From contig NZ_CP064951.1 in the NCBI RefSeq assembly GCF_011751945.2, positions 1,476,830 to 1,540,829 on the forward strand: DNA of 64,000 nt. The letters run 5' to 3'. This document shows positions 26,790-37,254 of the stretch, piece by piece; position 1 is the first letter of the stretch; every line of letters starts with the position of its first letter. A program made the position numbers and the translations under genes. The notes beneath the pieces are model-generated. The model had not been told where the DNA came from and searched no databases. It was given only the letters and a program-made list of their open reading frames with translations. Origin of the DNA: Actinomyces sp. zg-332. Lineage in GTDB: Bacteria > Actinomycetota > Actinomycetes > Actinomycetales > Actinomycetaceae.

Positions 26790-27296
26790 TCAGAAAGGAG
26801 GCTCTTCACCAAATGAGCTTACACCAACCGATGAAGGCCATGGGTCTTCATTCTGCATAGGTGTAGCTTCTGCTGGTACAGAACCGTTTGCAGCATATCC
26901 ATTATCTGGACTTGAGTAATCGCCACCGCCGCGTGATGAACGCTTAACTTCAGCAGTAGCATAACGTAATGACGGGCCAACTTCTTCAACTCTAATCTCA
27001 AAAGCAGTACGGCGTTCGCCTTCACGTGTTTCGTAGGAACGCTGAGTCAAACGACCGCGTACAATAACACGCATACCTTTCGAGAGAGAATCGGTAACAT
27101 TCTCAGCAGCGCCATTCCAAACAGAACAACGCATAAATAATGTATCACCGTCACGGTATTCTCCTCTTGCACGGTCAAATGTGCGAGTAGAAGAAGCAAC
27201 GATGAAAGATGCAACAGCTGCACCAGATGGTGTAAAACGCAATTCTGGATCAGCAGTTAAATTGCCAACAATAGTTACTGTAGTTTCGCCAGCCAC
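26790..27296 (-). CDS. ssb: Single-stranded DNA-binding protein
   Basis: 168 residues. The OB fold at residues 1-110 begins [21 protein letters not shown] and contains [19 protein letters not shown] flexible Gly/Ser/Asn-rich tail follows, ending FGEEPPF, which carries the acidic-proline-phenylalanine tip that recruits partners. It binds single-stranded DNA in replication and repair. It is second in the rpsF operon. Confidence 0.96.
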   Translation of the reverse strand: MAGETTVTIVGNLTADPELRFTPSGAAVASFIVASSTRTFDRARGEYRDGDTLFMRCSVWNGAAENVTDSLSKGMRVIVRGRLTQRSYETREGERRTAFEIRVEEVGPSLRYATAEVKRSSRGGGDYSSPDNGYAANGSVPAEATPMQNEDPWPSSVGVSSFGEEPPF

Positions 27297-27308
27297 GTGT
27301 ACTCCTAA

Positions 27309-27596
27309 TTATGCTTCTGGGCGCATTAACTTGGTGCGTAACACATCTTCATTTAGACTTAGCTGACGATCAAGTTCCTGTGCCTGTGCTGGAGTTGCTG
27401 TCATGTCGACAACAACATAAATTCCTTCTGAGTGCTTGTTAATTTCGTAAGCCAAACGACGCTTGCCCCAAATATCTACATTTTCAACTGAGCCACCATC
27501 GCCTGTGATAACTTTAAGTATCTTTTCCATTGTTGGAGCAACTGTACGCTCGTCAACAGTTGGAGAAAGAATAATCATCATCTCATATTTACGCAA
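27309..27596 (-). CDS. rpsF: 30S ribosomal protein S6
   Basis: 95 residues. [15 protein letters not shown] at the start and [22 protein letters not shown] mid-protein identify S6. The longer open frame from 27668 has no family support upstream. The start chosen is TTG 27596, since AGGAGG lies eight bases ahead and the first residues LRKYEM match the family. A 6-bp hairpin (27624-27640) sits in the leader. Confidence 0.95.
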   Translation of the reverse strand: MRKYEMMIILSPTVDERTVAPTMEKILKVITGDGGSVENVDIWGKRRLAYEINKHSEGIYVVVDMTATPAQAQELDRQLSLNEDVLRTKLMRPEA

Positions 27597-27904
27597 ATTC
27601 CCCACCTCCTTTGGACTAAACGACCACGGTCCTTCCGTGGCAGGAGGGTTTGCGTGTATGCAAAACACATACCCAGTTATTATATATCAGTTTTTAAAAA
27701 TTACATACTTGAAGAAAAGATAAACTTAAAAATAAGTTTGAAAATACTGATAATTTATAAATTCTAGTTCAAGAATTATTCTATTTTACTTAAACTTTTA
27801 GTATGTGTATTTACGACACAAACTTGTATCTTAAATAGTTATAGGCCTATTAACAACAGGCGATAAAATTTCACCCAAAACTAATAAGCCTATAATCTTT
27901 ATAC
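27597..27904. other. Intergenic region with rpsF leader, no gene
   Basis: About 300 bases. The right-hand AT-rich half precedes the PBP stop and has a long imperfect inverted repeat (TATAGGC near 27840 with GCCTATAA near 27888) whose role is not clear. The left part is the rpsF leader. Confidence 0.5.
27624..27640 (-). promoter_or_regulatory. Hairpin in the rpsF leader, possible S6/S18 autoregulation site
   Basis: CCACGG and CCGTGG pair around AAGGA, 28 bases ahead of the TTG start. Leader hairpins bound by the S6:S18 complex are known in many bacteria and have a conserved CCG. This hairpin contains CCG, but I cannot confirm the full motif by eye. Confidence 0.4.
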
Positions 27905-29977
27905 TTATTGACCTGGAGCTGAAGGCTGAGACGGATTTGCTGGTTGCTCCGTCTGAGGAGACTGCTGATCTTGTTGCTCTTTCTCAGCTTCTTGTTCCGC
28001 AGCTTCCTCTTCTTCTCTCTTACGCTGTTGTTCTAAACGTCGCTGTTCCAAATATCGACTCTGATTATAAGTTTCCAAATACTTACCTGAACGCTTAGGG
28101 AACTGCTCATTAGGCTGATTCTTCAAAACTACAGCCATATAGTTCTTCCAAACTATAGTCGGAAAACTCTCACCATAAATTTCCCTATAACCACCAAATG
28201 GGGTAATAGTTTCAGGTTCACCTTTTGGACCAACCTGATACATAGCTACAAGCGTATAAAGCGAAGGAGTCCATCCGGAGAACAAAGCAGCTTTATTATC
28301 CTCAGCAGTACCTGTCTTACCAGCAATAGCGTGATTCAAAGTTCTGACAGCACCACCATGTTCCCTAGTTGCTTGAAGACCAGCATAATGTACTTCATTA
28401 ATAAGATCCTCAGGAAATACCCTTTCCCCAGGTTTCTTACCTTTATAAACTACATTACCCTTAGTGTCTACAACATTTTCAACGATATAAGGACCATATT
28501 TAATTCCCCCAGAAGCAATAGTTGTAAACGCCTTAGCCAAATCTATAGGATGAACAGCTGAAGCACCCAATGTATTTGACAAATAAGGACCAAGCCCTGG
28601 CGAATTAGCAGGAATACCAGCCTTTATCGCTGTGTCCATAGTCTTTTCAGGACCAATCTTCTTATTCAAAGCGACAAAAGGTGTGTTAGCTGAATAAACC
28701 CAAGCTCGCAACAAACTAATATTCCCGTAAGAAACATTTCCATAGTTTTTCAAGGTATATCCATCAATAGTCATCGGTGAATTTCCAGGAAAATAAGAGT
28801 TTAAACTTTCACCATTTTGCAAACCTGCAATCAATGCAAAAGCTTTAAAGGTCGAACCTGGCAAAACATAATCATCAATAACAGCATTACGCTGAATCTT
28901 CAAATAATCTTCGCCACCATATTCAGCTTTTATAGCACCAGTTTTACTATCAATACTAACAAGCGCTGTACGCATGTTTTCAGCATGACCAGATGGTAGC
29001 TTAGCCACAGCATCAACAGCAGCATCTTGCTTATCTTTATCAATTGTAGTAACGATTTTATAACCGTTAGTATCCAGATCATCACCAGATAATTTTCCAC
29101 GGTTTTCTAGTTCTCTACGAACATGTTCTAGTAAATAACCTGTGGAACCTGAATATTTATTTACAACAGTAGGTTCGATTGTTTCAGGGAATTTTAAGTC
29201 TTTCTTTTCTTTGGCAGCAATCATTCCGTCTTCACTCATGTATTTAATTACACGGTTCCAACGAGCTTTAGCCATATTAGCATCTATAGCAGGATCCCAA
29301 GCAGATGGAGCAGGAATGAGACCAGCTAGCAAAGCAGCCTGAGAAAGTGTGAGCTCAGAAGCACTCACATTGAAATATGCTTTTGCTGCTGCTTCAATAC
29401 CGTATGCTCCACGCCCAAAGTAGATTGTATTTAGGTAAGAATCCAAAATTTCTTGTTTTGACACACGACTATTTATTTTCAAAGCTAATACAGATTCACG
29501 AATTTTTCCGATATATCCGCCGCGGCTACCTGAATAATAATTTTCAACATACTGCTGTGTAAGAGTGGAGGCACCTTGTCTTGCACCACCAGTTACATTG
29601 TTAACAGCCGCACGAATTATACCTTTAATGTCTATGCCATTATTGCTATAAAAGTTACGATCCTCAGACGCAATTACAGCATCTCCCACATATTTAGGAA
29701 TAGTTTTAGTGTCTATAATAGTTCTGTTAACCTTAGAAAATTCACCCATCAAAGTTTTGCCATCAGAGTAGTAAACTTTTGTTGTCTGAGCCAAAGCTAA
29801 TTCAGAAGGCTTAGGAATCGGTATTAGCAAATAAGTTAAAACAAATACTAATAAACCAGCTAATACACTCAAAGCCCCAGTTAAAAGAACTCCTCTAAGT
29901 ATTCTTTTCCCCAAAGGACGCTTAGCCTTTGCAACCTTAGTCTTTCTCTTAGACGACCTTGAAGGTTTAGGAGACAT
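27905..29977 (-). CDS. Bifunctional class A penicillin-binding protein (second)
   Basis: 690 residues, a second peptidoglycan polymerase/cross-linker. A basic cytoplasmic N-terminus (1-30) leads to one membrane helix (about 28-53). GT51 motifs: EDRNFY (105-110) and GASTLTQQYVENYY (135-148). Transpeptidase motifs: STFK (Ser375, Lys378), SAN (429-431) and KTGT (554-557), all intact. The C-terminal tail (from about 640) is a charged QRRLEQQRKREEEEAAEQ coiled region ending in proline/glutamine-rich sequence. It is closer to PBP1A-type actinobacterial proteins beside rpsF than to the other class A enzyme at 10.6 kb. Confidence 0.93.
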   Translation of the reverse strand: MSPKPSRSSKRKTKVAKAKRPLGKRILRGVLLTGALSVLAGLLVFVLTYLLIPIPKPSELALAQTTKVYYSDGKTLMGEFSKVNRTIIDTKTIPKYVGDAVIASEDRNFYSNNGIDIKGIIRAAVNNVTGGARQGASTLTQQYVENYYSGSRGGYIGKIRESVLALKINSRVSKQEILDSYLNTIYFGRGAYGIEAAAKAYFNVSASELTLSQAALLAGLIPAPSAWDPAIDANMAKARWNRVIKYMSEDGMIAAKEKKDLKFPETIEPTVVNKYSGSTGYLLEHVRRELENRGKLSGDDLDTNGYKIVTTIDKDKQDAAVDAVAKLPSGHAENMRTALVSIDSKTGAIKAEYGGEDYLKIQRNAVIDDYVLPGSTFKAFALIAGLQNGESLNSYFPGNSPMTIDGYTLKNYGNVSYGNISLLRAWVYSANTPFVALNKKIGPEKTMDTAIKAGIPANSPGLGPYLSNTLGASAVHPIDLAKAFTTIASGGIKYGPYIVENVVDTKGNVVYKGKKPGERVFPEDLINEVHYAGLQATREHGGAVRTLNHAIAGKTGTAEDNKAALFSGWTPSLYTLVAMYQVGPKGEPETITPFGGYREIYGESFPTIVWKNYMAVVLKNQPNEQFPKRSGKYLETYNQSRYLEQRRLEQQRKREEEEAAEQEAEKEQQDQQSPQTEQPANPSQPSAPGQ

Positions 29978-30390
29978 TCTTACCCCAATTCATGAAATAA
30001 CATTTCATTATCGAATAACTTACTAAACATTAAGTATAAGCATTACTGCTGTAAATGAGTAATTATTCAATTAATATTAATGAGAAAAGAGGATAAAAAT
30101 AGAGTAAAATCATACTATAAAAAGCTATCAAAACACTTATATTTCAACAAAAATACTCAATACCAATCAGCATTAGGTAAAATAAAGTATTTCATAAAGA
30201 CTTATCACAATGACACAAAACTTAACAAACCGAAGTAAATTTCAAATCTATACGCAAACAGTATGAAAGTAACAAAAATAGCTACATTAAACACATGATT
30301 AAAAAGTTTTACCGAAATCAAGGAAAGAAAAACTAGACTCAAAACAAGTAACACAAGTAAATAAATAAAATGTTTTATCTAAATCTCAGA
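29978..30390. other. AT-rich intergenic region with no gene seen
   Basis: About 410 bases between the CCA-adding enzyme gene and the PBP start. No open frame with a ribosome-binding site, no hairpin and no repeat was recognised. Confidence 0.5.
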
Positions 30391-31824
30391 TTATTTATTT
30401 TCTTCCCACCACTGTAACAAACGCTCAGTAACAGCTTCTTTACCTAGCATACCTTCATCTAGACGTAAATTAAGCAAAAACTTATACGCTTTTCCAACCT
30501 GAGGTCCAGGTGATAACTGCAACAACTGCATTATTTCTTCACCGTCAAGCTCTGGTCTGATAGCAGCAAGTTCTTCCTCTTCGCGTAACCTTTGAATTCT
30601 GTTTTCTAAATCATCATAAGCTGCTGACAATATCTGAATTTTACGCTTATTCCGAGTAGTACAGTCTGAACGAGTTAAACGATTTAAACGCTCTAACATA
30701 GGACCGGCATCAGCAATATACCGACGTACAGCTGAATCCGTCCAAGCTCCCTCACTATAACCATGAAAACGCAAATGTAGAGCAACTAAATGGGTAACAT
30801 CTTTTATTGTTTGCTTATCAAACTTCAAAGCACGCATACGCTTATAAGTCATTTTTGCACCCACTAATTCATGGTGGTGGAATGAAACCGTTCCATCTTC
30901 TTCAAATTTACGAGTAGCTGGTTTACCAACATCATGCATTATTGCTGAAAAACGTAACTTAAAATCAGGTTTTGGAACTGGACCTTGATCATCAGTTTCT
31001 AAAGCAATGGCTTTGTCTAAAACCGTCAAAGTGTGCTCGTAAACATCCTTATGTCTATTATGCTCATCAACAGTTTCTCTCAAAGCACTAAATTCTGGTA
31101 AAACAATATCGCACACGCCTGTATCAACAAGTAGTTCTAAGCCCTTGCGAGGATGTGAAGAACAAATTAGTTTAACTAACTCTGCTTGAACTCTTTCAGC
31201 TGAAACTATTTCAAGACGGTCCTTCATTTCAGACATTGCTTCATAAACATCTGTAGCAACTTCAAAACCCAATTGCGCAGAAAAACGAGCAGCCCTCATT
31301 ATCCTCAAAGGATCATCATCAAAAGACTGTTTAGCACCAACTGGTGTTCGCAAAATTCCGTTAGCTAAGTCATCTAGACCATTGTAAGGATCAACAAGTA
31401 CCATTGCAGGTAAACGCATAGCCATAGAATTAACTGTGAAATCTCGACGAGACAAATCACCTTCAAGGTTATCCCCAAAAGCTACTAAGGGTTTCCTGCT
31501 TTCAATGTCATATTTTTCATCACGATAAGTAGTCACTTCTACAACCACATCACCATGTTTTGCACCGATTGTCCCAAATTCTTTACCTATAGCCCAAGTG
31601 GTACCCCAAGTGCGTAAAATACGTTCAGTATCATCAGGAAGAGCAGAAGTTGTAAAATCAAAATCGTGGGGAGACAATCCTAAAAAGGCATCTCTAACAG
31701 GACCTCCAACTAAAGCTAAGTCAAAACCTTCTTCGGCAAATTTTGTAGCTAAGTCCATTATTGATTCTGGTAAATCTGACAAAACTTTTAATGCATTAGC
31801 ATATAGAGCTGTATTATCCTGCAT
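30391..31824 (-). CDS. CCA tRNA nucleotidyltransferase
   Basis: 477 residues. It adds or repairs the 3' CCA of tRNAs. The nucleotidyltransferase head has LVGGPVRDAFLGLSPHDFDFTTS, with the metal-binding DFD, followed by RRDFTVNSMAMRL and DDPLRIMRAARFSAQLGF. An HD domain lies in the C-terminal half (FSAIMHDVGKPATRK with FHHHELVGA). This is the actinobacterial NTase+HD form of the family. It is divergent from the NUDIX gene, a standard neighbour. The tRNA-Pro gene at 9.3 kb lacks an encoded CCA, so this activity is needed. Confidence 0.95.
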   Translation of the reverse strand: MQDNTALYANALKVLSDLPESIMDLATKFAEEGFDLALVGGPVRDAFLGLSPHDFDFTTSALPDDTERILRTWGTTWAIGKEFGTIGAKHGDVVVEVTTYRDEKYDIESRKPLVAFGDNLEGDLSRRDFTVNSMAMRLPAMVLVDPYNGLDDLANGILRTPVGAKQSFDDDPLRIMRAARFSAQLGFEVATDVYEAMSEMKDRLEIVSAERVQAELVKLICSSHPRKGLELLVDTGVCDIVLPEFSALRETVDEHNRHKDVYEHTLTVLDKAIALETDDQGPVPKPDFKLRFSAIMHDVGKPATRKFEEDGTVSFHHHELVGAKMTYKRMRALKFDKQTIKDVTHLVALHLRFHGYSEGAWTDSAVRRYIADAGPMLERLNRLTRSDCTTRNKRKIQILSAAYDDLENRIQRLREEEELAAIRPELDGEEIMQLLQLSPGPQVGKAYKFLLNLRLDEGMLGKEAVTERLLQWWEENK

Positions 31825-31992
31825 TTTTTCCTTAAATATATAAAAAGTTGATACACAAATATATTAGCCCATTAAAGTAAAATACTATAAGCAAAGTAAA
31901 CTTTAACGCTGAAAGAAAAATTTTAACTTAAAAATTGAATTTCATCATTATTATGACTATCTTTTTTTTCATTATCAGTTAAAGTAATTAAT

Positions 31993-32499
31993 ATGTCCTT
32001 AAAGCACAACAATCTTGATCCTAAGCTACCTATAAAAACTTTGCGTACTAAAAACTCACATCTGCCTATAGTACACGAGACTTCAGCAGGCGGAATTATT
32101 CTTAAAGTCGAAGATGGCAAAGGATACGTAGCAGTAATTTCTAGGCGCAATCGTGCCGGGAAACTAGAGTGGTGCCTGCCAAAGGGACATTTAGAAGGAA
32201 AAGAAACTGCTCCAGAAGCCGCTGTTCGAGAAATATTTGAAGAAACTGGAATATATGGCAGACCTTTAAAGCATTTGTCAACAATTTCATACTGGTTCGT
32301 TGGTACTAAAAAGCGTGTACATAAAGTCGTACATCATTTTTTACTTGAAGCTTTAAGCGGTGAGTTAACCATAGAAAATGATCCTGATCATGAAGCAGAA
32401 GATGTTGCTTGGGTGGAACTAGAAAAAGTTTCATCACAACTAGCCTACCCAAATGAGCGACGCATAGTGAATATGGCAATTGACTTATTAATAAACTAG
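31993..32499 (+). CDS. NUDIX hydrolase
   Basis: 168 residues with the Nudix box GHLEGKETAPEAAVREIFEETGI (outline: GHLEG, REIFEETG), all required acids present. It follows AGGIILKVEDGKGYVAVISR. The enzyme hydrolyses a nucleoside-diphosphate-linked compound; the substrate is unknown. It heads a plus-strand run with DUF6049 and MurJ, the usual actinobacterial order next to the CCA-adding enzyme. Confidence 0.93.
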   Translation: MSLKHNNLDPKLPIKTLRTKNSHLPIVHETSAGGIILKVEDGKGYVAVISRRNRAGKLEWCLPKGHLEGKETAPEAAVREIFEETGIYGRPLKHLSTISYWFVGTKKRVHKVVHHFLLEALSGELTIENDPDHEAEDVAWVELEKVSSQLAYPNERRIVNMAIDLLIN

Positions 32500-32555
32500 A
32501 ATTTACTACAAGAGAATAATTTAATGAGCTGTTTGACATAATTGCAAGGATGAAG

Positions 32556-34754
32556 ATGCATAGACACAATGACATAAACTTTATAAAGCATTTATCTATA
32601 ATTTTTATGTCTTGTTTACTAACAGTAATCCTTATGGTCACATCTTTAAATGTACTCACAGCAAATGCAACCGTGAATACACTAAATGCTGTAAAAATAA
32701 CTACCCCTAAAGACGCCAATAAAGATACAAAAAAACTAGACTTATCTATTGTTGATATGTCGCCTAAAACGATTTACGATGACAAAAAAATATCATTTAC
32801 ATTAAGAGTGACTAACAACACAAATAATACCTATACGAACGCAAATTTAAACGTATATGTAGAGAAAAAAACCCCTATTAGTAGACTAAATTTAAAAAAG
32901 CAACTAAAAACTAAAACTTACACTGAGTATGAATTAGTTGAATCTAAGCAAATCACTGAGATAACACCAGGCGTGAACAATAAATCTTTAGTTATAGATA
33001 GAGAACTCTTACCTTTAAACAATCCCAGCGAATGGGGTCCTAGAAAAATTACTTTAGAACTAGTTCCTGAAAACCAAAACCAGGTACCAGAGACTCCAAA
33101 AAATAGCAAAAATCATGCTTCAACAAATAATGATAATTACTTTCCAAGCGTTTTTGACTCAACATTTCTAATCTGGGACAGTAAAGCAAAAGTTGAAAAA
33201 ACTAAATTATCAGTCTTAGCACCTGTCACATCAACTGACGAAGAACTACTTAAATCACAACAAACAGAAGTAACACCGCCTTCCACAGAAAAGGGCAGAG
33301 AACGTTTACTTAACCTAATGAAGTTATCGAGCATACCTTCAGTTACTTTAGCTGTTGATCCTGCACTTTTTGACAACACTTCGTCCAACTTTACAAAAAT
33401 GAGTGCTAAAACTAATGAAGAAAAACAAAAAGCAACTGAGACGCAACATACTTATAAAAAAACAGATAGCTTAAATACTTTCCAAAAAAACTTACTACAA
33501 AGTTTTAACAGTCTTGATAAACCTGAAATAATAGCCTTACCATACGCTAACGCAAATCTATTACAAATGTCTCAGCTTAGAAATAATCCATTTGAAATAG
33601 AAAGCTTAAATGAAAGCAAGAAAAATCTTTCACACCTTTTCCCAACAGCAAAAATACACAGCGACATTTTATTTGCTGACAGCAACAATATAACTGAAAA
33701 TCAGTCCACACCTGAAGGTATAAGCAACCTAATCGTGAGTGAAAAGTCGGTAAAAACAAAAACAAATTTGTCCTATAGCCCTAGTGGAATAACATCATTT
33801 GGCGATAAATCTCTAAGCATAGTTGACCAAGAAATGTCTGATTTGTTCAGTGATTCATCAATATCACAGTTAAACTTACGACAACTACTGCTTGCACATA
33901 CTGCAATAATTACGAGGCAAAGACCTAACGATTCAAGACAATTTCTAATAAAACTACCAAATAATTTCCAAGCACAAGCTCATGCTATAAAAACACTCGA
34001 AGATTTATCTCTTACAAGTTGGGTACAAAACCTTAAATACAGCGAATTTATAAATGCTAATAAACAAAATATTTATACTGTAAATACTGAGCAACCTGAA
34101 AACCTAAAATTTTTAACTCTTGCTGTAAATGAACTTAGCACAGGTAAAAAAACTATTGAAAAACTCAAATCTATTATAAAAGAAAACAATAATTTAGATA
34201 AAAAATTCAACAACCTAGCCCTTAATGTTTTTAAAAACTGGGAAAACCCAATATATAGAGATCAGTATGTTAGAAATTTAAACAATAAAGCAGAACAAAT
34301 TACTAACAAAATAAAAATTATCCCTTCAAAACATATAAATCTAATTAACTCTAAAACTCATATCCCAGTCACGATTACAAATACTCTGTCCTACCCAATC
34401 AAAGCAGATATGACTATTTCCAGCTCCCATACTTTATTACAATCTGGGGGTAAGAAAAATATTCAAGTCCCTGCTTTTGGTACTACTGTTACCGAAATAC
34501 CAGTAAAAGCAATAGCTAATGGACAAGTAAATGTTAACTTTATCCTCACAAATAGTTATTACCAAGACATTATTATTTCTCCAACAGTAACAATAAATGT
34601 AAAAGCCAATTGGGAAGATACAGGAACAATAGTCACAGCTATATTACTGGGATTACTATTCGGAGCAGGTCTTTTCAGAAACATATATCGTAATAAGAAA
34701 CGTATGAATGAAGATACTTCAAACCTAAGTACAGCTGAAAAATCTGACATTTAA
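32556..34754 (+). CDS. DUF6049-type exported membrane protein
   Basis: About 732 residues. A signal peptide (hydrophobic IIFMSCLLTVILMVTSL, small residues ANA near position 37) precedes a large extracytoplasmic part with beta-rich repeats at both ends (for example KTIYDDKKISFTLRVTNNT and LINSKTHIPVTITNT), and one C-terminal membrane helix (TAILLGLLFGAGLF) with a basic tail. Its position between NUDIX and MurJ and its topology identify the actinobacterial DUF6049 family, presumably linked to envelope assembly. ATG 32556 is chosen over ATG 32550 because AAGG is then well spaced. The sequence is very Lys/Asn rich. Confidence 0.82.
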   Translation: MHRHNDINFIKHLSIIFMSCLLTVILMVTSLNVLTANATVNTLNAVKITTPKDANKDTKKLDLSIVDMSPKTIYDDKKISFTLRVTNNTNNTYTNANLNVYVEKKTPISRLNLKKQLKTKTYTEYELVESKQITEITPGVNNKSLVIDRELLPLNNPSEWGPRKITLELVPENQNQVPETPKNSKNHASTNNDNYFPSVFDSTFLIWDSKAKVEKTKLSVLAPVTSTDEELLKSQQTEVTPPSTEKGRERLLNLMKLSSIPSVTLAVDPALFDNTSSNFTKMSAKTNEEKQKATETQHTYKKTDSLNTFQKNLLQSFNSLDKPEIIALPYANANLLQMSQLRNNPFEIESLNESKKNLSHLFPTAKIHSDILFADSNNITENQSTPEGISNLIVSEKSVKTKTNLSYSPSGITSFGDKSLSIVDQEMSDLFSDSSISQLNLRQLLLAHTAIITRQRPNDSRQFLIKLPNNFQAQAHAIKTLEDLSLTSWVQNLKYSEFINANKQNIYTVNTEQPENLKFLTLAVNELSTGKKTIEKLKSIIKENNNLDKKFNNLALNVFKNWENPIYRDQYVRNLNNKAEQITNKIKIIPSKHINLINSKTHIPVTITNTLSYPIKADMTISSSHTLLQSGGKKNIQVPAFGTTVTEIPVKAIANGQVNVNFILTNSYYQDIIISPTVTINVKANWEDTGTIVTAILLGLLFGAGLFRNIYRNKKRMNEDTSNLSTAEKSDI

Positions 34755-34915
34755 ATCACACAACTACTTGTACTAATTTTCACATCAAACTCCAAAAATA
34801 TAATGGAAATAGGCTATAAAAAAGGTATCATGTAAAAAGATTATCGGTAATTCATAAGAAAAATAAAGTTGATTTTTTGAATTACTAGTCTAAAGTTTTT
34901 CGTGGAGGTAGAAAA

Positions 34916-37120
34916 TTGACATCAGATAACTCGTCTAATAAAGGCATTAGTCAAGACAGTGTATCCTCTGAAAATAATCAATACAACTTAGTAAACAACA
35001 CAGAATCTAGTTTAAAAAATAGTTCTAGTGTTGAAAAAAATGATACCTATTTTGATACCTTAAATGATACCCACGAAAACTGCGATGAAAGTCCTGAAAA
35101 TAAAGGAAATCAAAGTCTATCAAGTAAATATAACTTAGTAGATAATTCTGTAGCTAATAATTTTGGAGACTTCAAAGAGTATAAATGTGAAAAATGCATA
35201 AATGCTGAGCAACACAACGAACACATAAACGCCAACATCTCAAGAAACACAAGTTGCGAAAACGCTGATATAAATTATGCTGTAAATCAAAACTACACAA
35301 CACCTAGTTCACTTGTCGAAAAACTAAGCAAAACTGACCTCAACAGCACAAAAGTACTTTCAGATAAAGCTGAAGAAAAACAGCCTAATAAGACTTCGCG
35401 AAATCAAGGGCAAAATGCTGAGCCCCTAAATAACTCAGCTAAGCCACAAAACCCTGTAGCTGAACCATCAAATAACTCACTAGCAAAATCATCTCTGGTA
35501 ATGTTTGCTGGAACATTTGTTTCGCGAATTTTAGGTTTGGTCCGTTCCGCTTTGCTATTAGCGACCTTAGGTGCTTTTGGAGCTCATGATGCTTTTAACG
35601 TAGCCAATACTTTACCTAACACAATCTTTAATCTTTTAGCCGGCGGTGTGTTAAACGCAATTCTAGTGCCTCAGATTGTTCGTGCTTTTAGGAAGAAAAA
35701 TGGCGATGAATTTGTAAACAGATTGCTCACAACAGCAGCAACAATTTTACTCACCATAACAGTTTTAGCCACCGCTGGTAGCGCATTGCTCGTTTCAATA
35801 TTTGCTTATAACATGCCAGCTGGTTGGAAAGCATTAGCTGTGGCATTTGCTTTCTGGTGCTTACCACAAATATTTTTCTATGGTTTATATGTTTTGTACG
35901 GACAAGTTTTAAACGCTAAATACTCTTTTGGTCCTTATATGTGGGCACCTGTTCTGAATAATATTATTTCAATAGCAGGACTTGGTGTATTCATATATTT
36001 CTTCGGTTTTGCCAGCCCAAATACAACTCAGCAACTTTCATTCTGGACTTTCGAAAAAATAATGCTGATTGCTGGAACTGGTACTCTGGGCGTAATAGCA
36101 CAAGCTCTAATATTGATACCTATAATAAAACGTACAGGATTTAAACTGCGTTTAGTTTGGGGAGTACGTGGTTACGGAATGAAGCATACTTCTAAAATGG
36201 CTCTATGGGCTTTTGGAGTTGTTGCTTTATCCCAAGTAGAACTACTGCTCATAAGTAATATTGCTTCATCAGCGCAAGCATACGGTGAAAGAGCTTCACA
36301 GTTCATACCATCAATAACTGTTTATAGCTTTGCTTATTTGATTTACATAATTCCTCAATCTTTAGTAACTACTTCAATTATCACAGCACTGTTTACAAAA
36401 CTATCAAACCAAGCTGCTAGTGGTGAAAACGAACAAATGAGCAAAGACTACATGTTTACCAGCACAGTTTTGAGTAGCATATCAATATTTGCTTCCCTAA
36501 CTATGATGGTATTAGCTGTACCTTTAGCAACTTTAGTTGGACCCTCTCGACCAACATACGAGATAGTTGCTATCGCTCAAGTACTAGCAATAATGTGTAT
36601 TTGTATACCATTCCAAGCATTTATAACTATAAATACTCGTGTTCTTTTCGCTTACGAGAAAACTAAAAATGCTTTCTTCTTTGAGATTCCGCGTGCTTGT
36701 ATACTATCCTTGGGAGCTATACTAATACCTTATATTTTTACACCTAAATATTGGGTAGCTGGTTTTTGTGCTGTAAGTTGTATAGCTTTCGTTACAGTAA
36801 CTTTTGTACAATCGCTGTATTTAAAACATACTTTCCCTATAATTTCATACAGATACTTGCTTACTAACTATTTGAAAGAATACTTAGTAATGCTATTTTC
36901 AGCTTTTGTTGGTTTAACTATCTCTAATTTGATATTTACATCGCCTGTATTATTACAAGGAACTTTGAACCGTTTTTCACTTGCTTTCATAGAGTTATCA
37001 TTCATTGGAACTATAATGCTTGTTATTTACATAGCAGGTCTAACTATTGTGAAAATACCTGAAATCGATTCATGCATAAATATAGTAAAACAAAAACTCT
37101 CTGTAATACGTAAGAAATAA
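34916..37120 (+). CDS. murJ: MurJ lipid II flippase with long N-terminal extension
   Basis: Exports lipid II for wall synthesis. From about residue 195 the MurJ core is clear: MFAGTFVSRILGLVRSALLLATLG, then FNVANTLPNTIFNLLAGGVLNAILVPQ, and about 14 membrane helices to the end. The first 190 residues are hydrophilic, rich in Asn, Ser, Glu and Lys, with a CEKC pair near residue 93, and look disordered. Many actinobacterial MurJ proteins have such extensions. TTG 34916 is the start because GGAGG lies seven bases ahead. No pseudokinase gene follows, unlike mycobacteria. Confidence 0.92.
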   Translation: MTSDNSSNKGISQDSVSSENNQYNLVNNTESSLKNSSSVEKNDTYFDTLNDTHENCDESPENKGNQSLSSKYNLVDNSVANNFGDFKEYKCEKCINAEQHNEHINANISRNTSCENADINYAVNQNYTTPSSLVEKLSKTDLNSTKVLSDKAEEKQPNKTSRNQGQNAEPLNNSAKPQNPVAEPSNNSLAKSSLVMFAGTFVSRILGLVRSALLLATLGAFGAHDAFNVANTLPNTIFNLLAGGVLNAILVPQIVRAFRKKNGDEFVNRLLTTAATILLTITVLATAGSALLVSIFAYNMPAGWKALAVAFAFWCLPQIFFYGLYVLYGQVLNAKYSFGPYMWAPVLNNIISIAGLGVFIYFFGFASPNTTQQLSFWTFEKIMLIAGTGTLGVIAQALILIPIIKRTGFKLRLVWGVRGYGMKHTSKMALWAFGVVALSQVELLLISNIASSAQAYGERASQFIPSITVYSFAYLIYIIPQSLVTTSIITALFTKLSNQAASGENEQMSKDYMFTSTVLSSISIFASLTMMVLAVPLATLVGPSRPTYEIVAIAQVLAIMCICIPFQAFITINTRVLFAYEKTKNAFFFEIPRACILSLGAILIPYIFTPKYWVAGFCAVSCIAFVTVTFVQSLYLKHTFPIISYRYLLTNYLKEYLVMLFSAFVGLTISNLIFTSPVLLQGTLNRFSLAFIELSFIGTIMLVIYIAGLTIVKIPEIDSCINIVKQKLSVIRKK

Positions 37121-37254
37121 ATCTTGTTTAATAGTAGCAATTTTGTGTTAAATATTACTTTTCTATATACCAAAATCTAGCATTATTTCTACTTGTATTT
37201 ACCTTATATGGTATAGACTGTAAAAGGGTTATATATAAAAATAGGTAGGGGAAA

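Noticed and set aside
27004..27018. CACGTG-containing sequence in ssb as a parS
   Set aside because: Only the core CACGTG is present; the flanking bases do not form the palindrome.
27597..27668. Longer rpsF start
   Set aside because: The added residues do not match S6; TTG 27596 has AGGAGG at the right distance.
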